Assembly (NCBI RefSeq): GCF_009901565.1
Contig: NZ_WXEW01000001.1
Span: 930,001-994,000, forward strand
Source of the DNA: Herbidospora solisilvae
GTDB taxonomy: Bacteria; Actinomycetota; Actinomycetes; Streptosporangiales; Streptosporangiaceae
DNA: 64,000 bases
Direction: 5' to 3'
This document shows, in pieces, positions 51,297 to 60,495 of this stretch; within the stretch, counting starts at the first letter, position 1; each line of letters begins with the position of its first letter. Position numbers and translations under genes: made by a program. A model generated the notes under the pieces. The model was not told the origin of the DNA, did not search any database, and saw only the letters and a program-made list of their open reading frames with translations.

Positions 51297-53366
51297 TCAC
51301 GGGAAGCGGAATTCGGGAGTCGGCGGGGAGGGCTGCGAACGGAGCCACATCAGCGACGTGTTGGGCGCGGACGATGACGACGACGATGACGACGACCACG
51401 TGGAGGAGAGAGCGGTCGTGCCCTTCCTGCGCCGGACGAACTTCCGTTTCGCCTTGGGCTTGTCCGTCTCGGTCTTCTTCTTCGCGGGAGGGGCGGTCCT
51501 GGCCGCCTTGACCTTGAGGCGAGCGGCGATCTTCGTCGCCTTCTGCTTCTTGGTGGGGTGGGCGGGTCCCTTGGTCGTCCGGCCCCGTTTCTTCTTGGTG
51601 AGCTTCACGGGTGGGGGCTCGTCGTCGCGTTCGCCGTCCTCGCCCTCGTTGTACAGGGTGAGCTCGATGCCGTCCTCCTTCTCGCTGGACTTGTAGCCGC
51701 TCTCCTGCGGCCCCTCGTCCTTGAAGGTCGAGATGGCCCTGATGACCGCCGTCCGGCCCTGCGGGGTGTCCAGGTCGTCCAGCAACCGGGCGTGCTCGGA
51801 GTCCTGCTCCAGGTCGGTGAGCTGGAGGTAGGCCGCCAGGACGGACCTGTGAGTCAGTGACGCGGGAGCCGTCCACCCGTAGACCTTGCCGTGGGTGCCG
51901 GTGACGGGGAGGTCGACGCCCTTCTCCTGCAGGGCCTGCATCATGAGCCAGCACTTGAAGCAGCACAGCTTGGAGATGCCGATGGCGATCTCGGCCTGGG
52001 CGAGGCGGCGGGTCAGGTGGGCTCGCGCCGTCTGGTCACGCCGGTGACCGGTGTAGTGCTTCAGGAGAAGCAGATCGGTGTCGGAGTCCCCCTCGTCCTC
52101 CTCCTGGACCACCTTCCGCCGTTCCTCCAGCAGCAGGGACCCGACCTGCGTCTCCACGTGGATCTCGGTGTCACCCTTCGGTTTCTTGGTGTGGGCCATG
52201 ACGTTGAGCTCGCCCCACTGCTTTTCGAGGCCGGCCAGGAAGGCCATGGTCTTACGGAGCCGCCGCTCGGCCATCTTGAGGTGCTTGGTCGTCATCGGCG
52301 CGCCCTGCAGCCCGAGCCCCTGCTGCTTGAGGGTCTGGTAGAGCTTCCTGATCTCGGTGTCGGCCTCTCCCGCGCCGGCCAGGCCGGCCTGCAGCAGCTT
52401 GTGGAAGTCACCCGCCAGCGCGGTGTCGGGCTTGTTGGCGAACAGCCGGATCTCGCCCTCCAGCATCCCCAGGACGGCCACACAGACCCGGGCCGACTTC
52501 AGGTTCGCCAGCACCCAGGCGAGCCGGTCCCAGCGGCGCTGCTTACGGGTGTTCATCTTCTTCAGCGGGCCCAGTTCGCGGGTGGGCGTGCGCAGTTCCC
52601 GCAGCCGCGCGAACGTGCGTTTCTCGATCGCGCCGTGGTCCGCGCCCGGCCCGGCCGCGCCGAACCCGAGGGCGCCCGGATCGCCGAGGAGCGCCATACC
52701 GCCCGTCTTGCGGTATTCCCTCCGATATTCGGCCAGGTCCTTCTTACGGCCCCGGTAGAAGTCGGCGATCTCGGCGTCGACCTCCACGTCGCCGTCCTGC
52801 AGGTGGTCGTACACGAGCCTGGGCAGCAGTTTCTCCGGGGTGTCCAGTTTCGGGTGGCCGACCAGGGCGGCGAGCGCCCGCCATGCCTTGGGCGCCGTCT
52901 TCGCGGGAATGCCGCCCACGGCTCCGAGCACGGCGGAGGCCCCGCTCGCCGGGGTGATGCCCCGCACGTTGGCGAACCACTGCCGTAGCCCCGCCTCACC
53001 GGTGACGTCCGTAACCCCCCACTGCCTCAGCAGCCTCCGCACGGGCTCGTCGCGGGCCCGCGCCAGACGGGAGAACCGCTCGTAGCCGCCGCGCCGGACG
53101 TCCTGGATGCTGAGCGCGGCGGTCTCATCCTCGTCCTCGTCCTCCCGGTCGCGGGCGATCGTCCTGCCGCCGGTCTTCTTCGCCGCGGGCCGCCGGCCGC
53201 CGGTCCCCTCGTCGTCGGCCTCGTCGCGGTCGTCGTCCTCCTCGGTAACCTCCATCGGCTCGGGGACGGGCGCGGGGGCCGGAGGGGGGAAGCGCGAGGC
53301 GGGCCGTTCCCTGGCCGGCTTCTTCGTGGCCGGCTTCTTCTTGCTGAGCTTCTGCTTGGGAGGCAT
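51297..53366 (-). CDS. predicted deaminase-superfamily protein with basic disordered tails
   Basis: A 689-aa protein, the intact member of the three. The Lys/Pro-rich N-terminus (KQKLSKKKPATKKPARERP) and an acidic tract precede a helical domain. In the middle are HVETQ (H403, E405) and, 60 residues later, ISKLCCFKCW (CxxC at C469/C472). HxE followed by SKxCCxxC is the zinc-site pattern of the nucleic-acid deaminase superfamily, closest in look to the OTT_1508-like branch. The C-terminus is again Lys/Arg-rich (KKKRGRTTKG, KPKAKRKFVRRRKG) and ends in a Ser run. Deaminase activity is inferred, not known. AGGAG precedes the ATG. Confidence 0.72.
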   Translation of the reverse strand: MPPKQKLSKKKPATKKPARERPASRFPPPAPAPVPEPMEVTEEDDDRDEADDEGTGGRRPAAKKTGGRTIARDREDEDEDETAALSIQDVRRGGYERFSRLARARDEPVRRLLRQWGVTDVTGEAGLRQWFANVRGITPASGASAVLGAVGGIPAKTAPKAWRALAALVGHPKLDTPEKLLPRLVYDHLQDGDVEVDAEIADFYRGRKKDLAEYRREYRKTGGMALLGDPGALGFGAAGPGADHGAIEKRTFARLRELRTPTRELGPLKKMNTRKQRRWDRLAWVLANLKSARVCVAVLGMLEGEIRLFANKPDTALAGDFHKLLQAGLAGAGEADTEIRKLYQTLKQQGLGLQGAPMTTKHLKMAERRLRKTMAFLAGLEKQWGELNVMAHTKKPKGDTEIHVETQVGSLLLEERRKVVQEEDEGDSDTDLLLLKHYTGHRRDQTARAHLTRRLAQAEIAIGISKLCCFKCWLMMQALQEKGVDLPVTGTHGKVYGWTAPASLTHRSVLAAYLQLTDLEQDSEHARLLDDLDTPQGRTAVIRAISTFKDEGPQESGYKSSEKEDGIELTLYNEGEDGERDDEPPPVKLTKKKRGRTTKGPAHPTKKQKATKIAARLKVKAARTAPPAKKKTETDKPKAKRKFVRRRKGTTALSSTWSSSSSSSSSAPNTSLMWLRSQPSPPTPEFRFP

Positions 53367-53512
53367 GCCGCTCCTCTCGTCAGCGTTGGAACGTGCCAAT
53401 CCCGGCGGGAAGCCGTATCCCTGGGCAGAATGCACGCGTGCGTCTGACCCGTCAAGACGGCCGTACCCTCACAATGGGCTCGTCAGCGTTTCCGGAGGGG
53501 GTCGCTCCGCCC

Positions 53513-54058
53513 ATGCGCCACGAATACTGCCTGCACTGCGACGCCGAGACCGTCGAACCGGTCACCGAGTCGGGCCGCGTCCGCCGCCGCTGCGCGACCT
53601 GCGGCCAGACCGCCGACCGCTCGCTGGTCGTCGACACGGCCCTGCGGATGTGGCACGAGACGGCGGGCGTCTTCGTGCGCGACCCGTCGGGCCGGTTCCT
53701 GTTCTTCAACCGGATCGCCTTCCCCTACGCGCTGACCATCCCCGCCGGCCACGTCGAACACGGCGAGTCGCCCGAGGTGAGCGCGGTCCGCGAACTCCAC
53801 GAGGAGACCGGCCTGCGCGCGGTGTCCCTGACGCCGATCGCCACCGAGCCCATCGACGGCGACCAGTGCCGCCGGGGAGCCGATGGGCACGTGTGGCACA
53901 CCTTCCTGACGACGGTCGGCACGGAACCGCCGGTGGCGCTCGACGAGGGGGAGGGCGACGCCTACACGTGGCTGACCCTGGCGGAGGCCGCCGAACGGGA
54001 CCTGACGTTCGCGGCCCGCCACCTGGTCGACCGCCACGCCGCCCGCCTCATGGCGTGA
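53513..54058 (+). CDS. Nudix hydrolase with N-terminal zinc ribbon
   Basis: A 181-aa protein. The first 40 residues form a four-Cys ribbon (YCLHCDAE ... RRCATCGQ). The Nudix box follows: GHVEHGESPEVSAVRELHEETGL. This resembles NudC-like or ribbon-containing nucleoside-diphosphate hydrolases. The ATG at 53513 (GGAGGGGG upstream, slightly distant) starts right at the ribbon; an earlier ATG at 53474 is possible. It is divergent from the deaminase-like cluster. Confidence 0.88.
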   Translation: MRHEYCLHCDAETVEPVTESGRVRRRCATCGQTADRSLVVDTALRMWHETAGVFVRDPSGRFLFFNRIAFPYALTIPAGHVEHGESPEVSAVRELHEETGLRAVSLTPIATEPIDGDQCRRGADGHVWHTFLTTVGTEPPVALDEGEGDAYTWLTLAEAAERDLTFAARHLVDRHAARLMA

Positions 54059-55070
54059 GCGCCGCTTCCCTGCGGCGCCCCGGCAGGTCGGTCAGCCACG
54101 GCGGGAGGACCCGGTCGATCAGCAGGCAGGCCGTCACCAGCGCCGCCGTGACCGCCGCCGGGTAGAGCGCGGCCACCACCGGCGGCGCGGCGGCCAGGTG
54201 GCCGGACACCGTCGTGTGCAGGAGGGCCAGCAGGGGCATGTGGATCACGTAGATCGGCAGGGTGCGGCGGCCCAGCCAGGCCAGACCGTCGCCGATCAGG
54301 GGCAGGCGGGCGACCAGCGGGGCCGCCGACAGGCCGAAGACCGTCGCCAGCAGGGAGACCAGGGTCCACACGGTCGGGATCCGCTGGGCCGACAGCAGGA
54401 GCATGGCGGCGAGCGCGGCCCCGTACACGAGAGCGACGATCGTGGTGCGGCGCCAGGTCGTGGTCGCGGCGAGCCGTTCGGCCCAGGGGCGCAGGTGCAG
54501 GCCCAGGAGGAAGAAGACGAAGTTCTGGAGGAGGGAGCCCCGGTTGCCCGGGGTGTCGAGCACGCCGGCGGCGGTGACGACCGCCAGCAGCGCCGCCGCG
54601 CCCAGCACGACCGGGACCGGGACCCGGCGCAGCAGTTTCGCGGCGGCGAAGTAGACGGCCAGGGCGTACAGGTACCAGAGGTTGGGCGGGGTGACGAAGA
54701 ACTGTTCGGCGAACTCCCCGACGCTCCGCGCGCTCAGGGTGTCGAAATCAGGGGTGAACCACAGGATCGCGGTGTGGACGAGCATCCACACCAGGTACAG
54801 GTAGAGGAACCTGGCCACCCTCGACCGGACGACCTCCTTCCACGGCCTCCGGTACGCGCTCAGCGCGAACATGCCCGAGATGGTGAAGAACAGCGGCATG
54901 CGCAGGGTCATCAGCGCGTCGCCGACGACGCCCCACAGGGCCGGGAACGGACCGGCCGTCGTCCACTCGATCCGTAAGTGGCTCTTGCCGACCGTGTGCC
55001 ACACCACGACCAGCAGAATGCAGACGCCCTTGGCCGCGTCGGCCCACAGGAATCGCCGCCGGGTCTCCAT
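54048..55070 (-). CDS. acyltransferase-3 family membrane protein
   Basis: A 340-aa polytopic membrane protein with about ten hydrophobic helices. The N-terminal pattern is FLWADAAKGVCILLVVVWHTVG (the family's first helix with His), then MPLFFTISGMFA, RFLYLYLVWMLVH, and a late LPIYVIHMPLLALLH. Such proteins O-acetylate or otherwise acylate extracytoplasmic sugars or lipids. The target is unknown. ATG 55070 chosen (GAGAGGA upstream). It ends in an 11-nt convergent overlap with the Nudix gene. Confidence 0.9.
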   Translation of the reverse strand: METRRRFLWADAAKGVCILLVVVWHTVGKSHLRIEWTTAGPFPALWGVVGDALMTLRMPLFFTISGMFALSAYRRPWKEVVRSRVARFLYLYLVWMLVHTAILWFTPDFDTLSARSVGEFAEQFFVTPPNLWYLYALAVYFAAAKLLRRVPVPVVLGAAALLAVVTAAGVLDTPGNRGSLLQNFVFFLLGLHLRPWAERLAATTTWRRTTIVALVYGAALAAMLLLSAQRIPTVWTLVSLLATVFGLSAAPLVARLPLIGDGLAWLGRRTLPIYVIHMPLLALLHTTVSGHLAAAPPVVAALYPAAVTAALVTACLLIDRVLPPWLTDLPGRRREAALTP

Positions 55071-55142
55071 CGCCGTCACGTCCTCTCCACGCCGGGGATG
55101 CAACTCTCGGCGGGAGAGGACGCGGGGTCGGTGGCGGAATGC

Positions 55143-56030
55143 TCAGTGCGTCGAAGTACGCACCACCTGCACGCCGTCGAGGGCGCAGACGGCGTTGGGG
55201 ATCAGCACGGCCACGCCGTAGTACTCGCTCACCAGGTATTCGGTGACGGCCTGCCGCGAGGTGCCGAGTTCGCGCACGACCGGGCTCTCCGGCGGGCGCA
55301 GGCCCACCACGCCCTGGCGCCGCTCCCCCGGCCGGACCACGAGGATGCTCGTCGTGTGGTCGGCCGCGATCGGCAGCTTGTCGCACGGCAGGAACGGCAG
55401 ACCGCGCCAGCCGAGCACCCGGCGGCCCGCGAACTCGACCTCGTCGGGCCGGACGCCGAACCGGTTGCACTCGCGGCCGAACGCGGCGATGGCCCGAGGG
55501 TGGGCCAGCAGGTAACGCGGCGAGGTCTGCTTGCAGATCAGGCCGTCGAGGTCGAGCGGGGTGGGCGGGCCCTGCGCCGTGACGCGGTGGCGGGCGGGCG
55601 GGGCCTGGAGGAGCGCGCGGGCGAGGTCGAGCTCCTTGCGTTCGGCCAGGGCGTCGAGGGTCAGCCGCAGTTGTTCCCCGTACTGGTCGTACGGGTCGTT
55701 GTAGAGGTCGCCCACCCGGCGGTGCACGCGCATGATCGTCTGGGCGGCGGTCAGCTCGTACTCGCTCGGGGGGTGGCCGTATTCGACGTACATGCCGGGG
55801 ATCTCCGGCTCCCCCGTGTGGCCCGCCGTGACCTGGACCCCCGGCTGGGAGCTGCCCCGGCGGGCGATCGTGCGGCGCACCGTGCCGGTGCGCCGGTAGA
55901 CGCCGCCGGGCAAGTCGCGCCACTCCAGGATCTCCAGCAGCCATCGCGGGGTCGTGGACGCGGTCTTCGGCGGGGTCTTGGTCGTCGTCGCCAGGGTGCG
56001 CGCCGCACCCGGGGTCAGGCTGGTCGCCAC
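55143..56030 (-). CDS. family 2 encapsulin shell protein without cyclic-nucleotide-binding domain
   Basis: A 295-aa HK97-fold shell protein homologous to the larger shell protein at 57949-59367. Shared landmarks: ARTLATTTK...[91 protein letters not shown] and VTEYLVSEYYGVAVLIPNA. It lacks the nucleotide-binding insertion. GTG at 56030 overlaps the terpene synthase stop by 16 nt, with GAGAGGGG upstream. Its position as third gene of a shell-cargo-shell operon suggests a mixed two-component compartment. Confidence 0.85.
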   Translation of the reverse strand: MATSLTPGAARTLATTTKTPPKTASTTPRWLLEILEWRDLPGGVYRRTGTVRRTIARRGSSQPGVQVTAGHTGEPEIPGMYVEYGHPPSEYELTAAQTIMRVHRRVGDLYNDPYDQYGEQLRLTLDALAERKELDLARALLQAPPARHRVTAQGPPTPLDLDGLICKQTSPRYLLAHPRAIAAFGRECNRFGVRPDEVEFAGRRVLGWRGLPFLPCDKLPIAADHTTSILVVRPGERRQGVVGLRPPESPVVRELGTSRQAVTEYLVSEYYGVAVLIPNAVCALDGVQVVRTSTH

Positions 56031-57946
56031 GCGTGTGCCCCTCTCGTGCCCAGGCCCGACATGCCCAGCCGGGTGTGTTCGCCGAGGTCGCCGCCCAGCC
56101 AGGTCCGCAACGCCGCCACGTAGTGGTCCGGCGCCTCGGCGGCGAGGCGGTCGAACTGGGCGCGGCGGGCGGTCAGCAGGTCGCCGACCACGTCGGCGGC
56201 CCGTTGCAGGTCGCAGCCGAGCAGCCGCTGCAGGGCCAGCACCCCGTTGCTGACCTCGGTGGGCACCCCGATCCGGTCCTGGTAGGTCACCAGGTCGCGC
56301 CGCGCCGTCGCCAGGTCGGCGAAGCACTCCTCCAGCGCGCCCCGGCGGGGGGCCGGGAGGCCCAGGCCGTACCCGACCAGATCCACCATCAGCCCGGCGT
56401 GCTCGGCCCGGCGGGTCTGCAGGAGGTCGACCGGGTCGGGTACCCGCTCCCGGGCGCTGTTGCCGAGCTCCCACTCGCGGACCGCGACCAGCCGCTCGAA
56501 GTGGGCCGCGTCGAGCGGGGCCCTCCCCCACAGGTCGCGCAGGCCGCGTTCGACCGGGTTGACCGGCGCGGGCGGGGCGCCGGTGAGGAACAGCGGCAAC
56601 CGCCGGAGGAACGCCCTGCCGCCGGCCGGGTCGCGGCGCGCCTTGAACAGCCGGTCGACGGCGGTGTCGAGGGCGGCGAGGAAGACGTACCACTGCGCGA
56701 GCACCTCCAGCCGGTCACGCGGCACGCCGCAGTGCGCGGTGACCGCCCACGACACCGCCTGCGGCGAATAGGGCAGCCCCATGCGCCGCGCCCAGTCGGC
56801 CGCGGCGGTCCGGGCCGCCCCGGCGAACGCGCTCGACGCGGGCCGCTGCTGCGGCGGCGGCCGGAACGACACGCGCCGGTCGACCGGGCGGTGGCCCGCC
56901 CACAACCGGGCCGCCGACGTGCCGAGCCCCATCGGGTGACGCCACACCGGGACCCTCGGGTCGGCGCCCCTGGTCGCCTCGTTCATGTACCGCGACGAGC
57001 GCAGATGCCACTCGTGGGAGCCCGCGTTGGCGTCCTGCAGCGACCGGGCGACGTTCACCACGGCCAGGCGTTCGGCCGGGGTCAGCGGCAGGTCCGGCAG
57101 CTCGGTCAGCAGCGTGCTCTCGAACTGCAGCAGGCGCGAGGTGATCAGGTCGTTGGTGGTGTCGGCGGCCTCCTGCGGGGTCATCCCGAGGAACTCGCGC
57201 AGCACCAGGACGAAGTTGTTGAGCTCGCCCTCCTGCTCGGTCTCCCGCTGGTAGGAGAACACGTCGTTGAGCAGCACCTGCGCGTCGGTGAACGTGTCGC
57301 GCAGGACCTGCACCGGCCGCGACGCCCACACGTGGCCCGGCAGCGGCGTGCCGTTGACCAGCTCGATCAGGTCGGCCACCCACCGGCCCGCGCCCGCGCC
57401 GCGCCGCCGTTCGAGGTAGTCGATCGGGTTCGGCACCCGCCCTTCGGCCAGGTTGCCGAGCTCCCAGAAGGCGTCGTCCATCTGCGCGAAGGTGTTGTCG
57501 CCGAACCGCCGCCGCCACTCCTCGGTCGTGCCCGGCACGGTCCGCGCCCACAACTCCCGCAGAGTCGCCTGTACGGGATCCTCGGCGGCCGGCACCGGCT
57601 GCGCCAGGTCCACCGGCATGAACGCCCGCACGTCGGCCAGCCACGCCGCCGCGCCCGCGACGTCGCCGGTCGCCTTGTAGTGCCGCAGGAACCAGTCGTC
57701 GAAGTAGAAGCCCCAGACGTACCAGTCGGTCAGCAGGTCGAGCTGGGCCGGGGTCGCGTCCGGGAAGCAGTAGGCCGCGAACAGGGCCAGGTCGATGGAG
57801 TCGGCCCAGGCGGCGTCCCAGACGCTCTCGTCGATGAGCCCGTGCCGGGCGGCCCAGGCACGGTTGTGCGCGCGGGCCCCCTCGACGTGCGGGTTCAGCC
57901 TCGGCGGCCAGGGGCGGTAGAAGTCGGGCAGCTCGAAGGGCCGCAC
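56015..57946 (-). CDS. didomain terpene synthase (encapsulin cargo candidate)
   Basis: A 643-aa tandem alpha-alpha terpene cyclase related to germacradienol/geosmin synthase, but shorter than the usual about 730. The N-terminal domain opens PFELPDFYRPWPPRLNPHVE and has FDDWFLRHY (aspartate-rich motif) and the magnesium triad NDVFSYQRETE, so it looks active. In the C-terminal domain the equivalent positions read LAALDTAVDRLF and TARRDLVTYQDRIG: both metal motifs are lost, so only one half is probably catalytic. A geosmin product is therefore doubtful. GTG at 57946 starts 2 nt after the upstream shell gene. No polyprenyl synthase is nearby. Confidence 0.88.
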   Translation of the reverse strand: MRPFELPDFYRPWPPRLNPHVEGARAHNRAWAARHGLIDESVWDAAWADSIDLALFAAYCFPDATPAQLDLLTDWYVWGFYFDDWFLRHYKATGDVAGAAAWLADVRAFMPVDLAQPVPAAEDPVQATLRELWARTVPGTTEEWRRRFGDNTFAQMDDAFWELGNLAEGRVPNPIDYLERRRGAGAGRWVADLIELVNGTPLPGHVWASRPVQVLRDTFTDAQVLLNDVFSYQRETEQEGELNNFVLVLREFLGMTPQEAADTTNDLITSRLLQFESTLLTELPDLPLTPAERLAVVNVARSLQDANAGSHEWHLRSSRYMNEATRGADPRVPVWRHPMGLGTSAARLWAGHRPVDRRVSFRPPPQQRPASSAFAGAARTAAADWARRMGLPYSPQAVSWAVTAHCGVPRDRLEVLAQWYVFLAALDTAVDRLFKARRDPAGGRAFLRRLPLFLTGAPPAPVNPVERGLRDLWGRAPLDAAHFERLVAVREWELGNSARERVPDPVDLLQTRRAEHAGLMVDLVGYGLGLPAPRRGALEECFADLATARRDLVTYQDRIGVPTEVSNGVLALQRLLGCDLQRAADVVGDLLTARRAQFDRLAAEAPDHYVAALRTWLGGDLGEHTRLGMSGLGTRGAHAWRPA

Positions 57947-57948
57947 GC

Positions 57949-59367
57949 TCAGTCCCGGTGCCCGAGCTCGACGTTCTCCAGCACGCCCAGCGCGTCCGGG
58001 ACCAGCACGGCGGCGCTGTAGTAGGCGCTCACCAGGTAGGAGATGACCGCCTGCTCGTTGACGCCCATGAACCGCACGTTGAGGCCGGGCTCGTACTCGT
58101 CCGGCAGCCCCGTCTGGTGCAGCCCGACGACCCCCTGGTTCTCCTCGCCGCAGCGCATCAGCACCATCGACGACACCCCGGTGTCGCTGATCGGGATCTT
58201 GTTGCAGGTCAGGATGGGCACGCCGCGCCAGGCCGGCACCTCCCGCCCCAGGATGTTCACCGTGTTCGGGTAGAGACCCAGCTTGGAGCACTCACGGCCG
58301 AACGCGGCGATGGCGTGCGGGTGGGCCAGGAAGACCGTCGGCTCCTTCCAGACGACGGCGAGCAGGTCGTCGAGGTCGTCCGGGGTCGGCGGCCCCGACC
58401 GGGTGGAGATCCGGTGGCCGTGGTCGGCGTTGTGCAGCAGCCCGAAGTCGCGGTTGTTGACGAGCTCGTGCTCCTGCCGCTCCCGCAGCGCCTCCACGGT
58501 CAGGCGGAGCTGCTGCTCCACCTGGTTCATCGGCTCGTTGTAGAGGTCGGCCACCCGGGAGTGCACCCGCAGGACGGTCTGCGCGACCGACAACTCGTAC
58601 TCGCGCGGATGGGTCTCGTAGGCGACGTAGGTGTGCGGGAGGGTGGGTTCGCCGGAGTGCCCCGACGACAACTCGATCGCCGCCTCGCCGTCGGCGTCGG
58701 TGTGCGGCGTCTCGGCGTGCAGCCGGGCGTCCAGATGCGCCCGCAGCCCCGCCGCCCGGTCGGCGACCTCGGCGAACGCCTCCTTCGTCAACGACAGCAG
58801 CACACACGGGGTGACCGCCCGGAACCCGAACTCCCAGACGCCGTGGTCGTCGATGAGTGCCTGCTCGCCGAAGTAGGCCCCGTCGGACAACACCCCCAGC
58901 GATACGGCGTGGCCGTACTTCCCCGCGCCGAGCCGGTCGACCTTGCCGTGGGCGAGAATGTGGAACCGGTCGACCTCCTGCTCCGGCGCGACGATCAGGT
59001 CGCCGGGGGCGTACTCGGTCTGCGTGAACCGGCTCGCCAGCGCGGCCAGCACCTCGCCGTCGCCGTACCCCCGCAGCAGCGGCAGCTCGCCGAGCTCCTG
59101 CGGGATGACCTGGACCCGCGCGCCCGTCTTCAGGCACTGGATGCGGCCGTCGCCGATGGTGTACGAGAGCCTGCGGTTGACCCGGTACGTGCCGCCGGCG
59201 ACCTCCACCCACGGCAGCACCTTCAGCAGCCAGCGGGAGGAGATGCCCTGCATCTGGGGGACGGACTTGGTGGTGGTGGCGAGGGTGCGGGCGGCGGCGG
59301 TGCCGAGGCTGGAGGCCTGCTCGGCGGCAGCGGCGGCGGCGAGGTCGGCGTTGATCTCGGTGGTCAT
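57949..59367 (-). CDS. family 2B encapsulin shell protein with cyclic-nucleotide-binding-like domain
   Basis: A 472-aa shell protein: an N-terminal arm ([29 protein letters not shown]), HK97 N-arm/E-loop ([17 protein letters not shown]), an inserted cAMP-binding-like domain at about 100-210 ([40 protein letters not shown]), then the HK97 core ([76 protein letters not shown]). This is the layout of family 2B encapsulins that enclose terpene cyclases. AAGGG precedes the ATG. It is the first gene of the compartment operon. Confidence 0.88.
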   Translation of the reverse strand: MTTEINADLAAAAAAEQASSLGTAAARTLATTTKSVPQMQGISSRWLLKVLPWVEVAGGTYRVNRRLSYTIGDGRIQCLKTGARVQVIPQELGELPLLRGYGDGEVLAALASRFTQTEYAPGDLIVAPEQEVDRFHILAHGKVDRLGAGKYGHAVSLGVLSDGAYFGEQALIDDHGVWEFGFRAVTPCVLLSLTKEAFAEVADRAAGLRAHLDARLHAETPHTDADGEAAIELSSGHSGEPTLPHTYVAYETHPREYELSVAQTVLRVHSRVADLYNEPMNQVEQQLRLTVEALRERQEHELVNNRDFGLLHNADHGHRISTRSGPPTPDDLDDLLAVVWKEPTVFLAHPHAIAAFGRECSKLGLYPNTVNILGREVPAWRGVPILTCNKIPISDTGVSSMVLMRCGEENQGVVGLHQTGLPDEYEPGLNVRFMGVNEQAVISYLVSAYYSAAVLVPDALGVLENVELGHRD

Positions 59368-59487
59368 CGGACGCCCTTCACGAGGGAGGGGCGGGCCCCC
59401 TCCGACGTGGATCACGTTGACGAAAAGAGGGCGCGGGGCTCGGGGACATGGGCAAGCCTTTGCCGGTTGCGTGCGCCAGGATGCCGC

Positions 59488-59514
59488 GCGGGGCGCACGG
59501 GAACGGCGCCCCGC
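59488..59514 (-). terminator. hairpin downstream of the RTX-like gene
   Basis: Perfect 9-bp stem (59488-59496 with 59506-59514, 9-nt loop) about 35 nt beyond the stop of the secreted protein gene on the - strand. It separates that gene from the encapsulin operon promoter region (59368-59480), in which no gene is visible. Confidence 0.5.
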
Positions 59515-59547
59515 CAGAGCAGAGCGCCGTGCTCATGTTTCACAGGT

Positions 59548-60327
59548 TCAGAAGCGCTGGACGTCCTCGCAGGCGACCGGCTCGGGGTCGAGACCGCCCT
59601 TGTCGATGACGATCGAGTCGACGCCCTGGCCGCAGTCGAGGTCTGTGTCCTTCGCCAGGTCCTTGGCGAGCAGCTCGTCGTTGCCGCCCATGCCGAACAG
59701 CCTGTCGCCGGCGCCGCCGCCGTCGTCGATGCGGTTGTTGGCGTTCGCGCCGATCAGGAAGTCGCCGCCGAAGGTGGACCCGACGATGTTCTCCACGTCG
59801 CTGCGGACGTTGTCGTTGTCGATGTTGCGGCCGTCGCCGGCGTTGTTGTCGAGGCTGACCCGGACCGAGCGGTCACCGCTCTTGTACGAGATCGTGTCGG
59901 TCCCGGTGCCGCCGATCCAGGTGACGGCGTGCCCCTGAGCGGACCGGCTGCTGCCGATGAGGTTGTCGTTGCCGTCGCCGCCGTTGACGGTGCCCGGGAT
60001 CGAGACCCCGACGCTGAAGGAGTCGTTCAGGTCGCCCAGGTCGGCGGAGAACTCGGTCGCGCCGGTGCCACAGGTGACCGCCCGCGGCGACAGCTGCACA
60101 CAGCCGCCCTTCGGGGTCAGGTTCACCGTGTCGAAGACGGCGATCTGACCGTTGAACACGGTGATCGACGCGCTGTTGACGCTCTGCGCGCCGGCCGTGT
60201 AGGTGATCTTGCCGTTCCTCAGCTCGACGGTTCCGGCGGTCGCGGCGTTGCCGGTGCCGGCGAAGGTCGCGGCGAGCGCGGCGGCGGCCAGGGTGAGGGT
60301 GGACAGCCGGGTGATGAAGGTACGCAT
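59548..60327 (-). CDS. secreted protein with RTX-like calcium-binding repeats
   Basis: A 259-aa protein with a signal peptide (LSTLTLAAAALAATFAGTGNA). Its beta-rich body holds hemolysin-type nonapeptide-like repeats GGDGNDNLIG, GGTGTDTISYKSGDR and GGAGDRLFGMGGNDEL. Such repeats bind calcium and fold outside the cell. No enzymatic domain is visible. A terminator hairpin follows. It is divergent from the first coiled-coil gene, with an AT-rich promoter region in between. Confidence 0.82.
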   Translation of the reverse strand: MRTFITRLSTLTLAAAALAATFAGTGNAATAGTVELRNGKITYTAGAQSVNSASITVFNGQIAVFDTVNLTPKGGCVQLSPRAVTCGTGATEFSADLGDLNDSFSVGVSIPGTVNGGDGNDNLIGSSRSAQGHAVTWIGGTGTDTISYKSGDRSVRVSLDNNAGDGRNIDNDNVRSDVENIVGSTFGGDFLIGANANNRIDDGGGAGDRLFGMGGNDELLAKDLAKDTDLDCGQGVDSIVIDKGGLDPEPVACEDVQRF

Positions 60328-60464
60328 CTCAGTTCCTTGTCTTCTCGGTAGGAGTGATTCGCGTACCAGTACGGGGGCCTGCGACCAGGCAGTTCCGGTA
60401 TGTGCAGAAGTGCACACACCGGTGGCTTCAGATACCTGCTCCAATACAGACGAGTACTGCACCT

Positions 60465-60492
60465 ATGCATTCATGCATCGGGTAAAGTTACC
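60465..60492. promoter_or_regulatory. clustered palindromes before the coiled-coil gene
   Basis: ATGCAT-n2-ATGCAT at 60465-60478 is followed directly by GGTAAAGTTACC (60481-60492, GGTAA-AG-TTACC inverted repeat), all in an unusually AT-rich stretch just before the ATG at 60496. A repressor-binding or core promoter element is likely. Confidence 0.45.
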
Positions 60493-60495
60493 GGC

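Noticed and set aside
56015..57946. Calling the terpene synthase a geosmin synthase
   Set aside because: The C-terminal domain lacks both metal motifs required for the second half of geosmin formation, and the protein is about 90 residues short.
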